From Nostoc sp. NMS7 (GTDB lineage Bacteria; Cyanobacteriota; Cyanobacteriia; Cyanobacteriales; Nostocaceae), in NCBI RefSeq assembly GCF_017115085.1, contig NZ_JABXKJ010000079.1, positions 1 through 58,923 on the forward strand: 58,923 bases of DNA. The letters run 5' to 3'. Shown in pieces: positions 45,669-54,730 of the stretch. The notes below the pieces were generated by a model. The model was not told the origin of the DNA. It did no database searches and saw only the letters and a list, made by a program, of their open reading frames with translations. Each line of letters opens with the position of its first letter. The first letter of the stretch is position 1. A program made the position numbers and the translations under genes.

Positions 45669-45716
45669 AGCGATAAGAGTGAAGGTAAATGATTGTTTAC
45701 CTTCACTCTTATCGCT
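45669..45716 (+). terminator. 21-bp perfect hairpin
   Basis: Positions 45669-45689 pair perfectly with 45696-45716 around the 6-base loop TGATTG. The stem core is GATAAGAGTGAAGGT. It lies 48 bases after the secreted protein stop. A T-rich run follows within 10 bases. Confidence 0.7.
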
Positions 45717-45852
45717 TAACCTTATTCCCTTTTAATTTGGCATCTGAGTGATAATATCCTTTGATCAAAAGCCCAAAAGTAGATTAGCGATTGATTACAA
45801 GAGATTTACCAACTTGTCAGTTTAATGAGCGATCGCCTTTATAGAGTGATAA

Positions 45853-45963
45853 TTAATGTTTAATTTTGACTGGACTCATTACGATTTGACCCCATTTATT
45901 TAATTCAATTTTGAAGGGTAAATCTTGTAATTGTTTATGTTCACAAACTTCTTCCCATCTCAT
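45853..45963 (-). pseudogene. Uma2-family endonuclease remnant
   Basis: A 36-codon frame reads MRWEEVCEHKQLQDLPFKIE and continues LNKWGQIVMSPVKIKH before TAA. The first part matches the opening of one Uma2 (DUF820) subgroup, proteins of about 190 residues that are abundant in cyanobacteria. Only the N-terminus remains and no further homology is visible beyond the stop. Confidence 0.6.
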
Positions 45964-46043
45964 AGTTAATATTTGTCTAGAGTGATGATTTAATTTTAAC
46001 TTATCTATAGCAACCCGATTTGATTTTGAAATCCACTGGATTT

Positions 46044-46076
46044 AGATCCCCGACTTCTTGAAGAAGTCGGGGATCT
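46044..46076. repeat. 16-bp inverted repeat
   Basis: AGATCCCCGACTTCTT and its exact complement flank a single G. It sits 55 bases beyond the S9 peptidase stop and may end its transcript, but resembles an interspersed palindrome. Confidence 0.7.
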
Positions 46077-46131
46077 AAGCAGCAACTTTTGCTTAAGTAA
46101 GTGCTATTCCACCCTACAAATAAATTAACCC

Positions 46132-48225
46132 CTAAACTTCAACATCCAAAGTACGCACCAAAAAAGCCCATTTATCTGCGGCTTCTTCGATAATTTTAGC
46201 TGTGGGTTTACCCGCACCATGACCTGCTTTAGTCTCAATTCTAATTAACGTTGGCGCATTACCTGTGTGAGCCTCTTGCAAAGCTGCGGCAAATTTGAAA
46301 CTATGAGCAGGGACAACGCGATCGTCATGATCGGCTGTGGTAATTAAGGTTGCTGGGTAAGCTGTATCTGGTTTGATGTTGTGTAGTGGCGAATAAGCAT
46401 ACAGCGCTGGAAACTCTTCTGGATTATCTGCTGAACCATATTCGGAAGTCCAAGCCCAACCGATGGTAAATTTGTGGAACCGCAACATATCCATGACGCC
46501 GACTGCGGGTAAAGCTGCACCAAACAAATCGGGACGTTGAGTTATGCAAGCACCCACTAATAAACCACCGTTACTACCACCTGCGATCGCTAGCTTATCT
46601 GTCTTAGTATACTTATTAGCAATCAACCACTCAGCAGCCCCAATAAAGTCATCAAAGACATTCTGCTTTTTATCCTTCATTCCTCCTTGATGCCATTCTT
46701 CGCCGTATTCTCCACCGCCGCGTATATTGGGCATAGCATAGACACCACCCATTTCCATCCATACCAAAAGACTCACAGAAAAACTAGGTGTCATTGAGGC
46801 ATTAAAACCGCCATAAGCATAGAGATAAGTTGGGTTATTTCCATCTAATTTAATGCCCTTTTTGTGGGTAATAAACATGGGTACTTTAGTACCATCTTTG
46901 CTATGATAAAAGACTTGTTTAGTCTCATAATCAGCAGGATTAAAATCTACCTGTGGTTGGCGAAAAACGGTACTTTTCCCAGTTATCATATCGTAGCGAT
47001 AGATAGTTCCTGGTGTGGTGAAACTGGTGTAAATATAAAAAGTTTCGGTATCATTACGCTTGCCACCAAAGCCACCGGCTGAACCGAGTCCAGGTAGTTC
47101 TACCTCGCGTACAAACGCACCTTTGAGGTCAAAGATTTTGATTTGGCTGTGAGCATCTTTGAGGTAATCAGCAACAAATTGGTTATTGAGTATGCCTACA
47201 CTTTCCAAAGTTTCCGCAGATTGGGGAATGATTTCTCGCCAATTTTCTGGCGCAGGGTTTTTGGTGTCAATCGCAATCACTCGTCCGCGTGGTGCATTTA
47301 AATCCGTGCGGAAATAAAACACGTTATCATCATTGTCGATAAAGCTGTAATCTGCCTCAAACTGGTTAATCAGTTCTACGACTTCAGCATTAGGGTTAGT
47401 TAAATCTTTGGAGAAAACTAAATTCTTGGAATCAGTTCCCAGCCAAATTGAAATTATTAGATAGCGTCCATCTTCAGTAACGCCACCACTAAAACCCCAT
47501 TCCTTTTGGTCAGGACGATGATAAATTAGTATATCTTCCGATTGAAGTTTACCTAGTTGATGATAGTAGAGCTTTTGATAATAGTTAACATCTTCTAATT
47601 GAGTTTTTTCATTCGGTTCATCGTAGCGACTGTAGAAAAAACCTTGATGATCATGTGTCCACGATGCGCCAGAGAATTTAATCCACTTCAGGTGGTCTTG
47701 AAGGTCTTCACCAGTTTCAACATCGCGGACTTTCCACTCTTGCCAATCAGAACCAGAGGTGGATAGACCATAAGCTAAAAGTTTACCATCTTCGCTAATA
47801 GACAATCCTGAAAGAGCAACAGTACCATCTTCTGAAAGTTTATTGGGGTCGAGTAAAACTTTGGGTTGGTCGTCGAGGGTTTTTAGAGTGTAAAGGACAC
47901 TTTGATTTTGCAACCCGTCGTTTTTAAAATAAAAGTAGCGATCGCTCGAACCGTCTCCTAGCGATTCGCCCTCTTTAAAAGGGATACCATATTTTTCATA
48001 ATCCCAAAGTTTGGTGAGGCGCTGTTTAATTTTTTCCCTGGTAGGAATTTCACTCAAGTAGCCAAAGGTAACTTGATTTTGTGCTTCAATCCAAGTCCTT
48101 GTTTCTTCAGAGTCAGGATCTTCTAACCAACGGTAAGGATCTGCGACTAAAGTACCGTGGTAGTTATCAACTTGATCGCTCTTGTGGCTGGATGGGTAGG
48201 TGAGGGGTTTTTCAGAGGAGGGCAT
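46132..48225 (-). CDS. Prolyl oligopeptidase family serine peptidase (S9A)
   Basis: The 697-residue protein has the S9A layout: an N-terminal segment (YRWLEDPDSEETRTWIEAQN), a seven-blade beta-propeller, and a C-terminal alpha/beta-hydrolase domain. Catalytic Ser551 is in GGSNGGLL, the Asp is in TADHDDRVVP and the His in KAGHGAG. No signal peptide is seen, so it is cytosolic. It probably cuts after proline in short peptides. Confidence 0.95.
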   Translation of the reverse strand: MPSSEKPLTYPSSHKSDQVDNYHGTLVADPYRWLEDPDSEETRTWIEAQNQVTFGYLSEIPTREKIKQRLTKLWDYEKYGIPFKEGESLGDGSSDRYFYFKNDGLQNQSVLYTLKTLDDQPKVLLDPNKLSEDGTVALSGLSISEDGKLLAYGLSTSGSDWQEWKVRDVETGEDLQDHLKWIKFSGASWTHDHQGFFYSRYDEPNEKTQLEDVNYYQKLYYHQLGKLQSEDILIYHRPDQKEWGFSGGVTEDGRYLIISIWLGTDSKNLVFSKDLTNPNAEVVELINQFEADYSFIDNDDNVFYFRTDLNAPRGRVIAIDTKNPAPENWREIIPQSAETLESVGILNNQFVADYLKDAHSQIKIFDLKGAFVREVELPGLGSAGGFGGKRNDTETFYIYTSFTTPGTIYRYDMITGKSTVFRQPQVDFNPADYETKQVFYHSKDGTKVPMFITHKKGIKLDGNNPTYLYAYGGFNASMTPSFSVSLLVWMEMGGVYAMPNIRGGGEYGEEWHQGGMKDKKQNVFDDFIGAAEWLIANKYTKTDKLAIAGGSNGGLLVGACITQRPDLFGAALPAVGVMDMLRFHKFTIGWAWTSEYGSADNPEEFPALYAYSPLHNIKPDTAYPATLITTADHDDRVVPAHSFKFAAALQEAHTGNAPTLIRIETKAGHGAGKPTAKIIEEAADKWAFLVRTLDVEV

Positions 48226-48478
48226 AATCTCAGGTCAAAAGTGCTTCTTTACATACTACACACTGACCAAACCTGCGGGAAAATTCCCGTTGAAAAGAGT
48301 ACCTGCCGGGATACTACTAAGCAGCAAGCAGTTCCGTTAGGATAAGCAAGGGCTACGCCTACCCTCATTTACAGCTATTTTCAGGTAAATAGACCACGCG
48401 GTAGAGGCACAGCATTGCTGTGCCCCTACAACAGATGCTCCCGCCTGAAAATGCCTTTAATTTTGGAATTTTAAATTG

Positions 48479-48694
48479 TTATGAGACTACTTGCCACCAA
48501 CCGAAGGCTGGTCCGATAAAACGGATAGTTGCCCATCCTACAACCATCAGTCCAATGCCTATCCAGGCACCACGAGTAGTCCAAGTGACAAATTTTTCGG
48601 ATTGAGTTTTTGTGATGGGAAGCCAAGGCAAGATGCGAGTCTCTTGACCATAAGTTTCCCCTAGTGTGGTTTTGCGGCGCTTTGCTTCACCCAT
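48479..48694 (-). CDS. DUF2839 membrane protein
   Basis: The 71-residue protein from ATG 48694 (MGEAKRRKTTLGE) matches the cyanobacterial DUF2839 family. A basic N-terminus and ILPWLPITK block precede one membrane helix (about 45-65) and a closing FGWW. The frame extends three codons upstream. Function unknown. Confidence 0.88.
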   Translation of the reverse strand: MGEAKRRKTTLGETYGQETRILPWLPITKTQSEKFVTWTTRGAWIGIGLMVVGWATIRFIGPAFGWWQVVS

Positions 48695-48841
48695 AATCAG
48701 CAACTCAAATTTTACTTAGGTTCTAAATTTATCTTGCCAGAAATCATGTCTACAGAGAGGCGATGAATCACATCACTTTCATAAGCTGATAATAATCCTT
48801 ACTTTTAAACGATCGCACTTTCGTTGACAAAATTTAAATTG

Positions 48842-48928
48842 GGCACTTGTACTGACTTGTACTGAGCGATGTCGAAGTAGCGTTGTCGTTGGCGTAGCCT
48901 CTCGTAGAGAAGTATTGGGCATTGACAA
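48842..48928. repeat. Interspersed gap repeat
   Basis: ACTTGTACTGACTTGTACTG, then a GCGTTGTCGTTGGCGTAGCC segment, then TCTCGTAGAGAAGTATTGGG. The same family lies at 7572-7632 and 15255-15395. Confidence 0.8.
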
Positions 48929-48935
48929 CTGAACT

Positions 48936-50486
48936 TTAAGCTGAATTTTCTTCATCAGTGCTAGAAAACAGACTGGGATCGAGATAGTTAATCCGTGCCA
49001 GAGGACTTAAAGCAGTGAGAATTTGAGCGCCGTAGCTGCGGTTAACGACGCGACTATCAAGTAAAGCTACGATCCCTTGACTTTCTCTGACTGGAGCGAT
49101 CGCTCGTTGTAATTCATTTAAAGCTGCTGGCAACAAATATAAACGAAACCAATCTTGATGCGATCGCTTATAACGAGCTACCCTACCAGCTACTAGGGGA
49201 TTTTCCAAAGATGGTAGGGGCAAAGTCGCAATAATTAACAAATGGGGTGCCGGCAAGACTCGTTGATGTTCTCGCCAAAATTCCCAACCGCTAATCAAAA
49301 TACCGTTTTCATCTAAACAAGTTTTTTCCACTTGCACCCGCGAACCAAACTCTGAGGCCAGAATTGTCGCAACTTGAGACTTGAGTGGGACATCGCCCAC
49401 CAAGACAACCGTTAATCCTGGGGCTGTAGCACTTAGACAAACCAGTGTGCGGACTTTGTGAATAAATGCCGCTTGAAATTCTGGCGTGTTGGGTAGGGGT
49501 AACTTATACGGTACATACAGTTGAATTGCTTCTGCTTGACTTTCCGAGGAGAACTTCAGGCAAGTTAAATCGTCCAAACCCAGGCGCTGTAGGAAAAGGG
49601 GAGCCTCAGTTTCCGGTTCTATAGCGCTGCCAATTAAAACTACTGGTTGTCGCTGCCAAATGGGCGAGAGTATTTCGCCTAATTCCATTGGGGCGTAGTG
49701 CAAAGAAAATAAACCTTGTCGATGGGCAATAGTCGCCCAGAAGAGAGGATAGGGGGAAAGATTTTCATCAAGGGTTTGAAATTGTTGCCAGAATTGTTTC
49801 CAAGGTTCTGGCAGTGCTTGTACTGACTCTAAAGCTAAATGCAGACGGTTTAAAATTTCTATTTCTGGCTGGGAAATTAAATAGCACTCATAAGGATTGG
49901 CAGGATGCTGAAAAAGTTCGTGTGTCAGTTGTATCCGTGCTTCCCGAATTGCTTCTGCTTCGTTTGGGCAAGCCAGCATGAGTTGATCCCAATCATCGGG
50001 TTGAATATCTTGGGTAAGTTGATCACGCACCCAATCTTCGAGATCATCTACGCCATCAATAATTGTGGGGATGCCTTGAGGAAAGCGATCGCCACCAGCA
50101 AATTGTCCTCTTAACCAAGCTTCTGGGGAAGTCAACAATAGCCCTTGGAACTGGGCATCAGGCCAAGCGTCACCCGTCCTAATCGGTTTGTTGGTTGGTA
50201 GCCACTGCTGGAGACGGGGAATTTCTACCCGCAGCAGAAGTTGCTGCACGGCTTCTTGAGCAACAATAATTACAGGGCCATGCCACATTAGGGCTGATGC
50301 TACGAAACTAGTACGATATCGCCCTTGATAGCCACAAACCGCCCCGACTTGAATTAAGGCGCTACGTCCCAGGCGCAAGGCGCGTGCTACCAACCGGGCC
50401 ATCGTCAAATGATGGGGCCAGGAAGGGAACCCCGCTTGCGATCGCAAAAAGTTATGTAGTGACAAATGAACTTCTGCCTCAATCAC
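48936..50486 (-). CDS. DinG/helicase-C2-like protein with degenerate ATP site
   Basis: The 516-residue protein aligns by pattern with DinG/XPD-type helicases. The C-terminal part has VVLIGSAIEPE and a motif-VI-like LQRAIAPVRESQGIVALLDS. The Walker A position reads CGYQGRYRTS, without the GKT/GKS triad, and the Walker B position reads TIIDGVDDL in place of DEAH. ATP hydrolysis is therefore doubtful. It may be a non-catalytic relative conserved in cyanobacteria. It starts at GTG and is divergent from the M48 gene. Confidence 0.7.
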   Translation of the reverse strand: MIEAEVHLSLHNFLRSQAGFPSWPHHLTMARLVARALRLGRSALIQVGAVCGYQGRYRTSFVASALMWHGPVIIVAQEAVQQLLLRVEIPRLQQWLPTNKPIRTGDAWPDAQFQGLLLTSPEAWLRGQFAGGDRFPQGIPTIIDGVDDLEDWVRDQLTQDIQPDDWDQLMLACPNEAEAIREARIQLTHELFQHPANPYECYLISQPEIEILNRLHLALESVQALPEPWKQFWQQFQTLDENLSPYPLFWATIAHRQGLFSLHYAPMELGEILSPIWQRQPVVLIGSAIEPETEAPLFLQRLGLDDLTCLKFSSESQAEAIQLYVPYKLPLPNTPEFQAAFIHKVRTLVCLSATAPGLTVVLVGDVPLKSQVATILASEFGSRVQVEKTCLDENGILISGWEFWREHQRVLPAPHLLIIATLPLPSLENPLVAGRVARYKRSHQDWFRLYLLPAALNELQRAIAPVRESQGIVALLDSRVVNRSYGAQILTALSPLARINYLDPSLFSSTDEENSA

Positions 50487-50597
50487 AGGCTTTTAATCCC
50501 ATACAAAGTTACTTTTACTTCCAATTGCCCCATTTCTATTATCTTGTCCTTTCTCATTAGTCCAAAACTAATGACCAATTACCAATTACCCTAAATT

Positions 50598-51569
50598 ATG
50601 CCAACTTACACAGGAATTTCCAGCGAAGCCTTCAGGCATCCACTAGATCGCCAAGCCGAGCAAGCTTTACGAAATTTACCAGGATTTGATTTAATCGCTC
50701 GTAAATTTCTGGAATTTGTTTACGAACGTCCTCAATTAGTCTATCTAATGGGTAGCACCATCCAAGTTGGGCCGCGTCAATATTCCACTATTTACCAGAT
50801 ATTTCGGGAATGCGTCCGAGATTTGGATATTTACCCAGAACCGACACTGTTTGTCTCGCAAAATCCCCAAGCAAATAGCTATGCGCTGGGGCAAGAGAAT
50901 CCTTACATAGTCATAAATACAGGGATACTAGACTTACTAGACGAAGCCGAGATTCGGGCGGTGTTAGCCCATGAGCTGGGGCATATTAAATGTGGTCATA
51001 CTATTTTAATTCAAATGGCGATGTGGGCGATGAGTGCTGCTTCTGCCTTGGGAGAATTGACCTTCGGCATCGGTAATTTTGTCTCTCAGGGCTTGATTTA
51101 CGCCTTTTTTGAGTGGCGGCGGAAAGCTGAGTTATCGTCCGATCGCGCCGCCCTACTAGTGATGGATGACTTGAATCCCGTGATGTCTTTAATGATGAAA
51201 GTCTCTGGCGGTAGTAACAAATATGCCAATGAATGTAGTTTACAAGAATTTATCAAGCAGTCAGAAAATTATCAGGCATTGGATGAAGATGGACTGAATC
51301 AGGTGTATAAATTCTTGATGTACAGTGGCGCTCAGGGTACAATGTTGAGCCATCCGTTCCCAGTTGAACGCTTGCATTACTTACGAGCGTGGGCAGTATC
51401 CGAAGAATATCAGCAAATTCGCCGCGGAAATTATCAGCGATCGCCCGCATCAGGAGCAGTAAATGTTGCAGCCGAATCTTCCACAAATCAAACAGAAACT
51501 TTACGCCGTCAAATTGAAGAATTACAACGAGAAATTGACAGAATAAGAAGGTCTGATCCTAATTCGTAA
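50598..51569 (+). CDS. M48-family metallopeptidase
   Basis: The 323-residue zinc peptidase has HELGH at 125-129 and the third ligand Glu in RRKAELSSDRAALL. A hydrophobic stretch (about 137-170) lies between them. A C-terminal coiled coil (TETLRRQIEELQREIDRIRR) ends the protein. It resembles HtpX-like peptidases of membrane quality control. Its last codons and stop (AATTCGTAA) are the first bases of an interspersed element, so the C-terminal end is element-derived. Confidence 0.93.
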   Translation: MPTYTGISSEAFRHPLDRQAEQALRNLPGFDLIARKFLEFVYERPQLVYLMGSTIQVGPRQYSTIYQIFRECVRDLDIYPEPTLFVSQNPQANSYALGQENPYIVINTGILDLLDEAEIRAVLAHELGHIKCGHTILIQMAMWAMSAASALGELTFGIGNFVSQGLIYAFFEWRRKAELSSDRAALLVMDDLNPVMSLMMKVSGGSNKYANECSLQEFIKQSENYQALDEDGLNQVYKFLMYSGAQGTMLSHPFPVERLHYLRAWAVSEEYQQIRRGNYQRSPASGAVNVAAESSTNQTETLRRQIEELQREIDRIRRSDPNS

Positions 51570-51656
51570 TGACGCTCTCTACCAGACGCTAAAAGCGTAG
51601 CTTGCAACTCTTACAGAGTACGCGGACTCGCTTTGCGTGACGCTAACGTAATTAAG
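51561..51656. repeat. Interspersed element AATTCGTAATGACG...AATTAAG, copy B
   Basis: A 96-bp copy of the element at 34562-34677 with the same ends but a shorter left half. Its first nine bases are the final two codons and stop of the M48 gene. Confidence 0.85.
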
Positions 51657-52005
51657 GAAGAATTACTGGCGAGCATTTCAGTGAAACCAAATATACCAGA
51701 TGAGAAACAAGATTCTTACTCCCTCTCCTTAGTAAGGAGAGGGTTGGGGTGAGGTTTTACAAAACTTTTCACGAAAGTCAGATGCTCCCGAATTACCGGA
51801 GGTGGGCACTCATACAGGTAACAAAATCGAGGTTTCTGATATCAGTAAATAGTGCCTACTTTCCTTAAGACTAGTAAATTATGTAGTTTATTATACCGAA
51901 TTTTACTTGCTCTGGGGAGTGGATAAATTCAAGATTCCAAAATTAGGACTTGAAAATTGCTTAACTATATCTGAGCATTAAATTTAGATATAGGCATTTA
52001 TCAAT
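51657..52005. other. Gap with hairpin repeat, copy 2
   Basis: It holds the CCCTCTCCTT/AAGGAGAGGG hairpin at 51721-51743 (copy 1 at 21157) and AT-rich sequence that includes the promoter of the Spy-like gene. No gene is seen. Confidence 0.65.
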
Positions 52006-52431
52006 ATGGGAATTAACTTGACAAAACGGCTTTTTGTGTTAATTAATATTCTTTTCTTTGTTCTCTTCATGCCGGGAATTGCCTTAGCTGCACCCGTTCA
52101 ACTCCATACTACTTCTGGTGTCATTTTCCCCCAAACTGCCAAAACTGCAAGCTACTCCACCTCGTCGGTGATTAACCTGACTCCTCTACAAAGCCAACAA
52201 CTCCAGGCTGTGCGTCAGAGAAGAAACAGGGAAATTGAAGCAGTCTTAAACACATCCCAGCGTGCCCAACTTGCTCACAATCTCCGGGCTGGTAAGAAGA
52301 TGAATCAAGCTCTAGAACAACTGAATTTGCAACCAGATCAGCAAGAATTGCTAAAAGCGATCGGGCAATTTACTAACTTGAAAATGAAAGCTGTTTCCTC
52401 TAGGCATTCCCTAAAATTAGAGCAGAAATAA
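52006..52431 (+). CDS. Spy/CpxP-like periplasmic protein
   Basis: The 141-residue protein has a clear signal peptide (VLINILFFVLFMPGIALA; cleavage after ALA). The helical remainder contains LTPLQSQQLQAVRQRRNREI then LNTSQRAQLAHNLRAG and LNLQPDQQELL. That alternating LT..Q..L pattern resembles Spy/CpxP (LTXXQ) chaperones. A periplasmic chaperone or stress-sensor role is inferred. A HIP1-based hairpin follows. Confidence 0.7.
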   Translation: MGINLTKRLFVLINILFFVLFMPGIALAAPVQLHTTSGVIFPQTAKTASYSTSSVINLTPLQSQQLQAVRQRRNREIEAVLNTSQRAQLAHNLRAGKKMNQALEQLNLQPDQQELLKAIGQFTNLKMKAVSSRHSLKLEQK

Positions 52432-52510
52432 AGGTTTGACTTGGAGAGTAAAATACTGAGCCTTTGTTATATAAGATATCAATAATATTTTCTGCGATCG
52501 CATTTTATCC

Positions 52511-52538
52511 AAAAGGCGATCGCGCGATCGCCTTTTTT
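52511..52538 (+). terminator. HIP1-based terminator
   Basis: AAAAGGCGATCGC and GCGATCGCCTTTT form a 13-bp zero-loop palindrome built from two abutting HIP1 octamers, ending in six T residues. It lies 80 bases after the Spy-like stop codon. Confidence 0.75.
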
Positions 52539-52541
52539 CTT

Positions 52542-52674
52542 ATAGGTATCTCAATGACACGTCCTAGATCGCAAAGACGCGATAAATCGCCGTCTTTACA
52601 ATAATCAGTCCTTTGTAGAGACGGCGATTTATCGCGTCTCTTGCCTTAACCGAACCTATTGATAGGTATCTCAT
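52542..52674. mobile_element. Inverted-repeat element flanked by 12-bp direct repeats
   Basis: ATAGGTATCTCA occurs at 52542-52553 and 52663-52674. Between them a perfect 21-bp inverted repeat (52576-52596 and 52620-52640; core GATAAATCGCCGT) has a 23-bp spacer. The direct repeats could be a target duplication. The remaining 290 bases up to the next ATG are AT-rich and otherwise empty. Confidence 0.6.
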
Positions 52675-52965
52675 AGTCAAGTCAGTAAAAAGGTAAATTT
52701 AATACCCCACTACCTAGCCGATTTATCGTGTAATTACTATTGACAAAACTAATTTTGTCTTAAAATGTCATAAATGGTGTACCAATAAAGTTTTCTCAAT
52801 AACACAATATAACTAATGTATAAGTTCTGTGATCTATCTAGGGAATTTAGCTGAATCAGTGCTAATCATCCAGTATAGTTTTGCATGGGTTTTATAGCAG
52901 CTACAAAGCTGCTACTTTCAACCTTGTTCGACATACCGTAATTCAGCACATCACAGACTCAAAAA

Positions 52966-54651
52966 ATGAAATATCGGGGTTTTCACATTTCTAAGGCGAA
53001 AAATTTTCGCCCTCTTTCTAGCAATCATCTCAGATATACTTTGCGCGTGGGAGCCGGACTAACGGCAATGCTTGTTGTTTCTAGTGGGTCAATATTACTA
53101 GCGGGTGAGGTTAATCCTGGTGCGACTCATCCAGAAGGTATCGGCTCAACTCTCACAGCGCAAGCTCCCGCAACAGCCGCAGTGATTTATGTTAATCCCA
53201 CAAATGGTGTAAATAGTGCTGGTGCTGGTACAACGTCATCTGCACCCTACAAAAGCATCAGTTTCGCTCTCAGTCAAGCCCAACCAGGTGCAGTTATTCA
53301 ATTAGCACCTGGGAACTATAACCAGGAAAGTGGCGAAAGCTTCCCGCTCTTGCTTAAACCAGGGGTAACACTGCGGGGTGATGAAGCTTCTAAAGGTGAG
53401 GCGATATTGATTTCAGGTGGAGGTTTTTACACTAGTCGCACCTTTGCCAGACAGGATATTACCATTCTTACCGACCAAGATACCACGATCGCCGGTGTCA
53501 CCGTCACCAACCCAAATGCGCGGGGTACGGGTGTGTGGGTAGAATCAACTAATCCCACTATCAAAAACAGTACTTTTACTAACAGTCTCAGAGAGGGCGT
53601 TTTTGTCACGGGTACAGGCAATCCCAAAGTTGAGAGTAACGTCTTTGTGCAAAACAAAGGCAATGGGATTTCAATTGCTAAAGCTGCCCAAGGAGAGATT
53701 CGGAATAACTTATTTCAGGATACTGGTTTTGGTCTAGCGATCGGTGGCACTTCCACACCTCTAATTGTGGAAAACCAAATTGTCGAAAACCAAGACGGTC
53801 TTTTTATCTCAGAGTCAGCGAAGCCCGTATTGCGTAAGAATGTCATTCAGAACAATAAACGGGATGGAGTAGTCGCAACTGTCAACGCTCTACCCGACCT
53901 CGGCACCAACGAGAATCCTGGTGGTAATCTTATCCGCAAGAACACTCGTTATGATGTGAACAACGCCACTAAAACCGGTAAAATTGTCGCTGTTGGCAAC
54001 GATATCGATCAGAAAAAGATTTTTGGCTCAGTAGATTTTGTTGCCGCAGCTGTTAACATCCCGTCTGGAGGGTTTAAAGATGTGCCAGCAAATTACTGGG
54101 CAAAAAACTACATCCAAGCTTTAGCCTCGCAAAATATTATTGCTGGCTTTCCTGATGGCAGCTTTAAACCCAATGAACCTGTAACCCGCGCTCAATTCGC
54201 CGCTATTGTCACTAAAGCCCTAACACCACCAGCTAAACGCCCAGCCATTAAATTTAAGGATGTAGCAAGCAATTTCTGGGCTTACGCTGCAATTCAATCT
54301 GCTTACCAGAGTCAATTTGTTTCTGGTTATCCCGATGGCACTTTTAAGCCACAGCAGCAAATTCAAAGAGTGCAGGCTTTAGTAGCTTTAGCTAATGGTT
54401 TGGGCTTAACTACGAATAATCAGAATGTCCTTAACTTTTACACTGATGCTGCCCAGATTCCTAATTATGCGATCGCACCCGTTGCTGCGGCAACTGCACG
54501 GCAATTAGTAATTAACTATCCCACAGCGAAGCAACTCAATCCTAATCGTCAGGCGACTAGAGCCGAAGTTGCGGCTTTTGTTTACCAGGCACTCGTCAAT
54601 GCTGGACGCGCTCAACCAATTCCTTCATCCTATTTGGTAACAGTTCCGTAA
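52966..54651 (+). CDS. SLH-domain protein with DUF1565 beta-helix
   Basis: The 561-residue exported protein has an N-terminal hydrophobic segment (about 30-47). A DUF1565/right-handed beta-helix region (about 70-345) begins VIYVNPTNGVNSAG and shows repeated N.F..N...GI turns. Two clear SLH domains follow at about 363-415 and 430-485 (FKDVPANYWAKNYIQALASQ; FKDVASNFWAYAAIQSAYQS). A third, degenerate one runs to the end. SLH domains anchor proteins to peptidoglycan-linked polymers. It is probably a surface or periplasmic carbohydrate-binding protein; the ligand is unknown. Confidence 0.9.
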   Translation: MKYRGFHISKAKNFRPLSSNHLRYTLRVGAGLTAMLVVSSGSILLAGEVNPGATHPEGIGSTLTAQAPATAAVIYVNPTNGVNSAGAGTTSSAPYKSISFALSQAQPGAVIQLAPGNYNQESGESFPLLLKPGVTLRGDEASKGEAILISGGGFYTSRTFARQDITILTDQDTTIAGVTVTNPNARGTGVWVESTNPTIKNSTFTNSLREGVFVTGTGNPKVESNVFVQNKGNGISIAKAAQGEIRNNLFQDTGFGLAIGGTSTPLIVENQIVENQDGLFISESAKPVLRKNVIQNNKRDGVVATVNALPDLGTNENPGGNLIRKNTRYDVNNATKTGKIVAVGNDIDQKKIFGSVDFVAAAVNIPSGGFKDVPANYWAKNYIQALASQNIIAGFPDGSFKPNEPVTRAQFAAIVTKALTPPAKRPAIKFKDVASNFWAYAAIQSAYQSQFVSGYPDGTFKPQQQIQRVQALVALANGLGLTTNNQNVLNFYTDAAQIPNYAIAPVAAATARQLVINYPTAKQLNPNRQATRAEVAAFVYQALVNAGRAQPIPSSYLVTVP

Positions 54652-54671
54652 ATGCCTAGTTAGCAAATTGA

Positions 54672-54706
54672 AAGCGCCAGACTGATAATTTGTTAGTCTG
54701 GCGCTT
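54672..54706 (+). terminator. Hairpin between SLH gene and DUF3493 gene
   Basis: AAGCGCCAGACT (54672-54683) pairs perfectly with AGTCTGGCGCTT (54695-54706). It lies between converging genes and can serve both. Confidence 0.7.
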
Positions 54707-54730
54707 CCAATATTGTGAGTTTTATTAATT

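Larger units (their letters stand above)
45717..46131. other. Gap with a gene remnant and a palindrome
   Basis: It contains a Uma2-type N-terminal remnant (45853-45963, minus) and a 16-bp inverted repeat (46044-46076). The remainder is AT-rich with one HIP1 site near 45830. Confidence 0.65.
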
